From contig JBBRQP010000035.1 in NCBI GenBank assembly GCA_038226175.1, forward strand, positions 1-28,222: a stretch of 28,222 nt of DNA. Direction: 5' to 3'. A program made the translations under genes and the position numbers. Positions 24,307 to 28,222 of this stretch are shown in pieces. The stretch comes from JBBRQP01 sp038226175 (GTDB lineage Bacteria > Cyanobacteriota > Cyanobacteriia > Gloeobacterales > Anthocerotibacteraceae). Below the pieces are notes generated by a model that saw only the letters and a program-made list of their open reading frames with translations, made no database searches and was not told where the DNA came from. How positions within the stretch are numbered: position 1 is the first letter of the stretch; the number at the start of each line of letters is the position of its first letter.

Positions 24307-24879
24307 ATGGTTCAGAGCAGTCAACCAAAAACAGAACGTTTGCGTTTCGAGATTGTCGGCGCACGGCGTTTGAGCAGTTATTTAACCGCGATTGCCTTAA
24401 CGATCGGCGGCGGCGGGTTTCTCTTAGCAGGGATTTCGGTCTGGCGACGGGTCAATCTTTTACCACTCACCAATGTTGTAGATAATCCCCAATTTCAGCT
24501 GTATCCTCAGGGCGTGACATTGATGGCTTACGGAACCTTAGGTTCCTTGTTCGCGTTATATTACTGGCTGACTATCGGCCTTAATGTCGGCGCTGGTTAT
24601 AACGAATTTGACAAAAAAACTGGAAAAGCAACAATTTACCGCTCTGGGTTCCTTGGCAAAAATCGTCATATCCAGCTGGAATATCCTCTTAAGACAATTC
24701 AAGGGGTCAAAGTTCTGCTCAAAGGTGGTCTCAATCCCCGCCGTCTAATTTATCTAAAAGTCAAAGGCAAAGGGGATATTCGTCTCTCAGGTGTTGACCA
24801 GCCGCCAGCTCTAACGGTTCTTGAGGAACAAGCAGCAACGATTGCGCAATTTTTGGGCGTGGGCTTAGAAGGTATTTAA
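24307..24879 (+). CDS. ycf4: Photosystem I assembly protein Ycf4
   Basis: Ycf4 is a thylakoid membrane protein that helps assemble photosystem I. The 190-residue length is typical, with two membrane segments near the N-terminus (about 26-45 and 72-94) and a soluble C-terminal domain. Family residues are visible throughout: GARRLSSYLTAIALTIGGGGFLLAGIS, YPQGVTLMAYGTLG, the GYNEFDKKTG loop, GFLGKNR, GLNPRRLIYLKVKGKGDIRL, and EEQAATIAQFLGVGLEGI at the end. It is monocistronic, divergent from the pilus-like operon and convergent with rimO. Confidence 0.97.
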   Translation: MVQSSQPKTERLRFEIVGARRLSSYLTAIALTIGGGGFLLAGISVWRRVNLLPLTNVVDNPQFQLYPQGVTLMAYGTLGSLFALYYWLTIGLNVGAGYNEFDKKTGKATIYRSGFLGKNRHIQLEYPLKTIQGVKVLLKGGLNPRRLIYLKVKGKGDIRLSGVDQPPALTVLEEQAATIAQFLGVGLEGI

Positions 24880-24932
24880 CCAAAGGCTCTTTTATTGATA
24901 TAGCTCTTGCTGCGATGCATGAGGGAATATTT

Positions 24933-26255
24933 TTATACCAAAACCCCGTGCAAATCATAGGGTTCGGCGCGGATAATGCGGACTGGGACGATGTCATTGA
25001 GGCTAGCAGAGCTTGCTGTACGCCCGACTTGAATAAAAACTCGTCCGTCAACATCTGGTGCAAAGCGGGGCGCACGACCAACCAAAGCTCCGGTTTCGGG
25101 ATTGTGTTCTTCGATTAAAACATCCATAGTTTGACCAATCAACTGTTGATGACGGCGCAGGGAAATACTTTGTTGCAGCAGCATCACTTCTTTACGACGT
25201 TTTTGTTTGGTACGCTCAGGCACTTGTGCATCCAAGGTCGCAGCGGGTGTGCCTTCTTCGCGCGAGTAGGCAAACACGCCTACATGATCAAATTCTTGGC
25301 TGCGCACAAATTCGAGGAGATGCTCAAACTGTTCTTGGGTCTCACCGGGAAAGCCCACAATCAGCGTGGTGCGCAGTATGGCTTGGGGTAGCGCAGCGCG
25401 GATCTCATCTAGTTTGCGGGAGGTAAAATCCTGCTGCCAAGGGCGGTTCATGCGTTTGAGCACCTCGGGATGGCTGTGCTGAAGGGGCATATCCAAATAT
25501 GGCAAAACATTCGGACTAGTTTGGAGTGCCGCTAAAATCTTGGGGGTCAAGCCCGTGGGATACAGATAAAGCAGACGAATCCAAGGCACAGCGACTTCGC
25601 CTAAGGCCGTGATCAACTCTGCTAACCGCGCTTCACCGTAGCGGTCTAGGCCGTAGTTAGTGGTGATTTGTGAGATCAGAATAATTTCTTTAACGCCCTG
25701 GGCAGCTAATTGTTGGGCTTCGGCAACGACGGACTCGATTGAGCGTGAGCGTTGGTCGCCACGTAGATGGGGAATAATACAAAAGGCACAACGATAATCA
25801 CAGCCCTCAGCAACACGCAAATAAGCCACAGCCTCGGTGGTCGTGCGATAACGGGGTAAGGTCTCATCAGCAATAAATGTCGGCAGTTGAGTAATGGCGG
25901 TCACCCGTTCGCCGCGCTCGACCCGTTCAAGGACTTGCACAATATTTTGGTAATCACCCGTGCCAATCAAGGCCATCGCCTCGGGGATCTCGGTGAGAAG
26001 TTCTTGTTGAAAATGTTGGGCTAGACAACCACTGATAATAATTTTTTTCTGCATTTCGGCAAGGCGAACCAGTGTCTTGACCGATTCGGTGCGGGCGGCT
26101 TCGATAAAACTACAGGTATTGACCAAAACATAATCGGCTTTTTCTTCGTCGGTGTCTACCCCATAACCCGCTGCGACCAACAGACCGAGCATATGTTCGG
26201 TGTCAACGCGATTTTTTTCACAGCCCAGATGGGTAACGGCAACAGTAGCTTTCAT
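24933..26255 (-). CDS. rimO: Ribosomal protein S12 methylthiotransferase RimO
   Basis: RimO is a radical SAM enzyme with two iron-sulfur clusters that adds a methylthio group to an Asp of ribosomal protein S12. The 440-residue protein has the three N-terminal cluster ligands Cys12, Cys48 and Cys77 (THLGCEKNRVD, NTCSFI, SGCLAQ), the radical SAM motif at Cys152, Cys156 and Cys159 (EGCDYRCAFC), IPHLRGDQRSRS, the DMPLQHSHPEVLKRMNR segment, and a C-terminal TRAM domain (from about 375). THLGCEKN and MPLQH separate RimO from its tRNA-modifying relative MiaB. It converges on ycf4 with no clear terminator in the 53-base gap. Confidence 0.97.
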   Translation of the reverse strand: MKATVAVTHLGCEKNRVDTEHMLGLLVAAGYGVDTDEEKADYVLVNTCSFIEAARTESVKTLVRLAEMQKKIIISGCLAQHFQQELLTEIPEAMALIGTGDYQNIVQVLERVERGERVTAITQLPTFIADETLPRYRTTTEAVAYLRVAEGCDYRCAFCIIPHLRGDQRSRSIESVVAEAQQLAAQGVKEIILISQITTNYGLDRYGEARLAELITALGEVAVPWIRLLYLYPTGLTPKILAALQTSPNVLPYLDMPLQHSHPEVLKRMNRPWQQDFTSRKLDEIRAALPQAILRTTLIVGFPGETQEQFEHLLEFVRSQEFDHVGVFAYSREEGTPAATLDAQVPERTKQKRRKEVMLLQQSISLRRHQQLIGQTMDVLIEEHNPETGALVGRAPRFAPDVDGRVFIQVGRTASSASLNDIVPVRIIRAEPYDLHGVLV

Positions 26256-26352
26256 AAATTTATCGCAACCAAACTCTCATCATAGCCTGACTTACCTATG
26301 CCACACGTAATCCAGCCTTCTACACTAAGAATAGCCACGGAGCAGATCCCTT

Positions 26353-27903
26353 ATGAATCTTGTGCACTTTCTCAACACTGCCGCCCATAATCACCCTGAA
26401 ACCATCGCCTTTATCGAAGATGAACAGAGTTTGACCTATTATCAGCTTCAGCAACAGAGTCTGGCTCTAGCCCAAGGCTTAGCTGAGCTTGGCGTCGGGT
26501 TTGGCAGTCGGGTCGCGCTGATTTTGCCTAATGGTTTGCCCTACGTTATTGCGGCCTATGGCCTGTGGCGGTTGGGGGCTGAGCTGGTTTTGGTTAACCC
26601 CCAACTAACAGGGCCAGAAGTGCAGTTTATTTTGTCGGATAGTGCGGCAATGGTGGTGATGGCCCACGGCACGATTTTGGACACGCTCAATGGGCAACGT
26701 CCTCAGTTACCGCTGCTCAAAACTGTAATTGGGGTAGAAACGGCTGAGGCGGCTCAGGTGGATAAAACTTGGTCAGCTTTAATCACGACTGAGCTGCCTA
26801 AACCTATACCCACGGCAGAATGCACAACCAACGACATTGCGGCAATTCTCTACACATCAGGGACGACAGGACGGCCTAAGGGCGCACGGCTTAGTCATGG
26901 CAATCTAGAGGCCAACAGTCGCGCGGGGATCACCTTGATGCGGGTAGATAACCAAGACCGAGTATTTTGTATTTTGCCGTTATTTCATGCCTTTGCCTTT
27001 ACCTGCGCGGTGGTGATCGCGCCACGGGTGGGGGCATGTTCGGTGTTGGCGGCCAAATTTGCACCCCGGCAGCTGATGCTTCAGCTCAGTGACCCGGAGC
27101 TAACGATTTTATTAGCCGTACCGAGTTTTTTGGCGACGTTATTGAAATTTCCGCCGCCCTTTAAGTTTGGCGCAAAGTTCAAATGCATTCTCTGTGGCGG
27201 CGCGGCTCTATTGCCAGCCCTCGAAAAAACCTTTGGCGAGCGGTTTGGAGTTCCACTATTGCAGGGCTATGGGGCGACGGAGTGTTCACCGTTAGCGGCG
27301 TGTAATCCGCTTTATGGCGTACAAAAACCGGGATCGATTGGGCCGACGATGCCGGAGGGTCATGCGTTGGCGATCTGTGACCCCGAGGGGGAAACGCTTC
27401 TGGCAGATGGCGTAATTGGTGAATTGGTGGTGCGCGGGCCTCATGTATTTCAGGGCTATCTCAATCAACCGGAGGCGACGGCTAAAACTTTTACGGCGGC
27501 GGGTTGGTTACGGACGGGGGATTTGGCCTATCGGGATGAGGATGGGTATTATTTCATCGCTGACCGCATCAAGGACATGATCAATGTCTCGGGGGAAAAG
27601 GTCTTTTCATCAGAGGTGGAGTCCGTGATTCAGGGGTATGCGGGGGTTCAGGAGAGTGCGGTGGTAGGTGCGCCTGATCCAGGTAAGGGTGAGCTTGTTT
27701 ATGCCTATGTGACGTTGAGTGATCCGACGTTGGGTCAGTCGCCGGATGGGGTTGAGAAGTTTATTGAGGGACTATTGGCCTATTGCCGTGGTCATCTCGC
27801 TCCTTTTAAGGTTCCGCGTCAGGTGGTGATTTTGGAGGCGTTTCCGCGTTCAGCGGCGGGGAAGATTCTCAAACGGACGTTGCGGGAACAGTTGGCTAAG
27901 TAA
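26353..27903 (+). CDS. AMP-forming acyl-CoA/acyl-ACP synthetase (class I adenylate-forming enzyme)
   Basis: The 516-residue protein has all the usual motifs of the ANL superfamily: the P-loop ILYTSGTTGRPKG at about 165-177, the GYGATECSP motif, WLRTGDLAYRDEDGYYFIADRIKDMI with the hinge region and conserved Asp, SGEKVFSSEVE, and PRSAAGKILKR with the catalytic lysine near the end. Such enzymes activate fatty or other carboxylic acids to acyl-AMP and pass them to CoA or ACP. The shorter size and lack of the long-chain insert point to a medium- or long-chain FadD-like enzyme rather than the roughly 640-residue cyanobacterial AAS. Substrate is not predictable. It is divergent from rimO across about 97 bases, with an IS3-type element 67 bases after its stop. 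Confidence 0.9.
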   Translation: MNLVHFLNTAAHNHPETIAFIEDEQSLTYYQLQQQSLALAQGLAELGVGFGSRVALILPNGLPYVIAAYGLWRLGAELVLVNPQLTGPEVQFILSDSAAMVVMAHGTILDTLNGQRPQLPLLKTVIGVETAEAAQVDKTWSALITTELPKPIPTAECTTNDIAAILYTSGTTGRPKGARLSHGNLEANSRAGITLMRVDNQDRVFCILPLFHAFAFTCAVVIAPRVGACSVLAAKFAPRQLMLQLSDPELTILLAVPSFLATLLKFPPPFKFGAKFKCILCGGAALLPALEKTFGERFGVPLLQGYGATECSPLAACNPLYGVQKPGSIGPTMPEGHALAICDPEGETLLADGVIGELVVRGPHVFQGYLNQPEATAKTFTAAGWLRTGDLAYRDEDGYYFIADRIKDMINVSGEKVFSSEVESVIQGYAGVQESAVVGAPDPGKGELVYAYVTLSDPTLGQSPDGVEKFIEGLLAYCRGHLAPFKVPRQVVILEAFPRSAAGKILKRTLREQLAK

Positions 27904-27969
27904 CTGATTTGTTGAATAAAGTTGATGTTTAAGCTGATAAGCCAGGAGCCTCAGCATAAATAAGTATAG

Positions 27970-28222
27970 TGGATCCGGAAAACTGGACAGCTAGTTAAGC
28001 GAGTCTCCTGCTCCGTAAACTGGACACCAACAGGAGCAATGAGATGAAAGAGACCCGCAAAAAACACAGCTCAGCGTTTAAGGCCAAGGTTACTCTGGAA
28101 GCACTCAAGAATGAGCAAACCATGGCAGAGCTGGCAGCACGCTACGCAATTCACCCCAGTCAAATCCCCGCTTGGAAAAAAACGCTCTTGGCAGAAGCTG
28201 CAACCCTCTTCCAGAGCAGACA
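27970..28222 (+). mobile_element. Left end of an IS3-family-like insertion sequence, cut by the window edge
   Basis: The element appears to begin with TGGATCCGGAAAACTGGACA at 27970-27989, starting 5'-TG as IS3-type ends do. A second near copy of the CCG-A-AACTGGACA part lies at 28013-28026, giving two likely transposase-binding sites. A transposase gene starts at 28044. The right end and target duplication are beyond the window, so the exact boundary is inferred. Confidence 0.7.
28044..28222 (+). CDS. IS3-family OrfA transposase subunit, partial at 3' end
   Basis: The visible 59 residues (MKETRKKHSSAFKAKVTLEALK, then MAELAARYAIHPSQIPAWKK) are the N-terminal helix-turn-helix of IS3-group OrfA proteins, which bind the element ends. 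In intact elements OrfA is joined to the OrfB integrase domain by a -1 frameshift, and that part is outside the window. AGGAG at 28032-28036 lies seven bases before this ATG. An ATG at 28039 meets a stop after two codons and is not the start. Confidence 0.88.
   Translation, partial: MKETRKKHSSAFKAKVTLEALKNEQTMAELAARYAIHPSQIPAWKKTLLAEAATLFQSR

Noticed and set aside
27933..27955. GCTGA / TCAGC hairpin after the acyl-CoA synthetase gene as terminator
   Set aside because: Only a 5-base stem with a 13-base loop and no T-run follows, which is too weak to call.

Overview
The window comes from a cyanobacterium. It carries genes confined, or nearly so, to oxygenic phototrophs: orange carotenoid protein (ocp), chlorophyll synthase (chlG), homogentisate phytyltransferase (hpt), photosystem I assembly protein Ycf4, and a CO2 hydration protein of the NDH-1 CO2-uptake complexes (ChpX/ChpY, also called CupB/CupA). 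Base composition looks balanced by eye and I noticed no HIP1 octamer, but I did not count either. I do not name a species. Genes are packed tightly, with several 4-base stop/start overlaps, and sit on both strands. A mobile element lies at each edge: the tail of a TnpB gene on the left and the start of an IS3-type element on the right.

Left part (1-7763). After the TnpB tail comes ocp, closed by a strong hairpin terminator. Next is a coupled run of chlG, a small secreted protein and nadC. On the minus strand, trpG overlaps the start of an MBL-fold protein gene whose metal-binding motif is lost. Then come tsaD and a molybdate uptake pair: modA is interrupted by one in-frame TAA, and modB is intact but has no modC beside it.

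Middle (7785-15239). An orphan CO2-hydration protein gene is divergent from holB. It is followed by hpt, a secreted parallel beta-helix protein and frr, then by minus-strand genes for a family 3 glycoside hydrolase (NagZ-like) and a group 2 sigma-70 factor. The ribosome-binding site of hpt contains an 11-base perfect complement of the conserved core of the cyanobacterial small RNA Yfr1.

Right part (15397-28222). A small XRE-type regulator is followed two bases later by a 464-residue protein whose C-terminus looks like a PD-(D/E)XK nuclease. This is a candidate defence or restriction-like pair. A compact four-gene minus-strand operon follows: a GspE/PilB-type ATPase, a PilP/GspC-like membrane protein, a secretin with AMIN and two STN-like domains, and a large pseudopilin-like protein. 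The last also ends in a PilP/GspC-like beta segment. The operon resembles part of a specialised type IV pilus, MSHA or type II secretion machine. Ycf4, RimO, an acyl-CoA/ACP synthetase and the IS3-type element complete the window.

The most interesting items are the four-gene pilus/secretion operon, the XRE plus nuclease-like pair, the Yfr1-complementary site at hpt, and the nonsense codon in modA. All identifications rest on reading the sequence and remembered family motifs; no database search was run.
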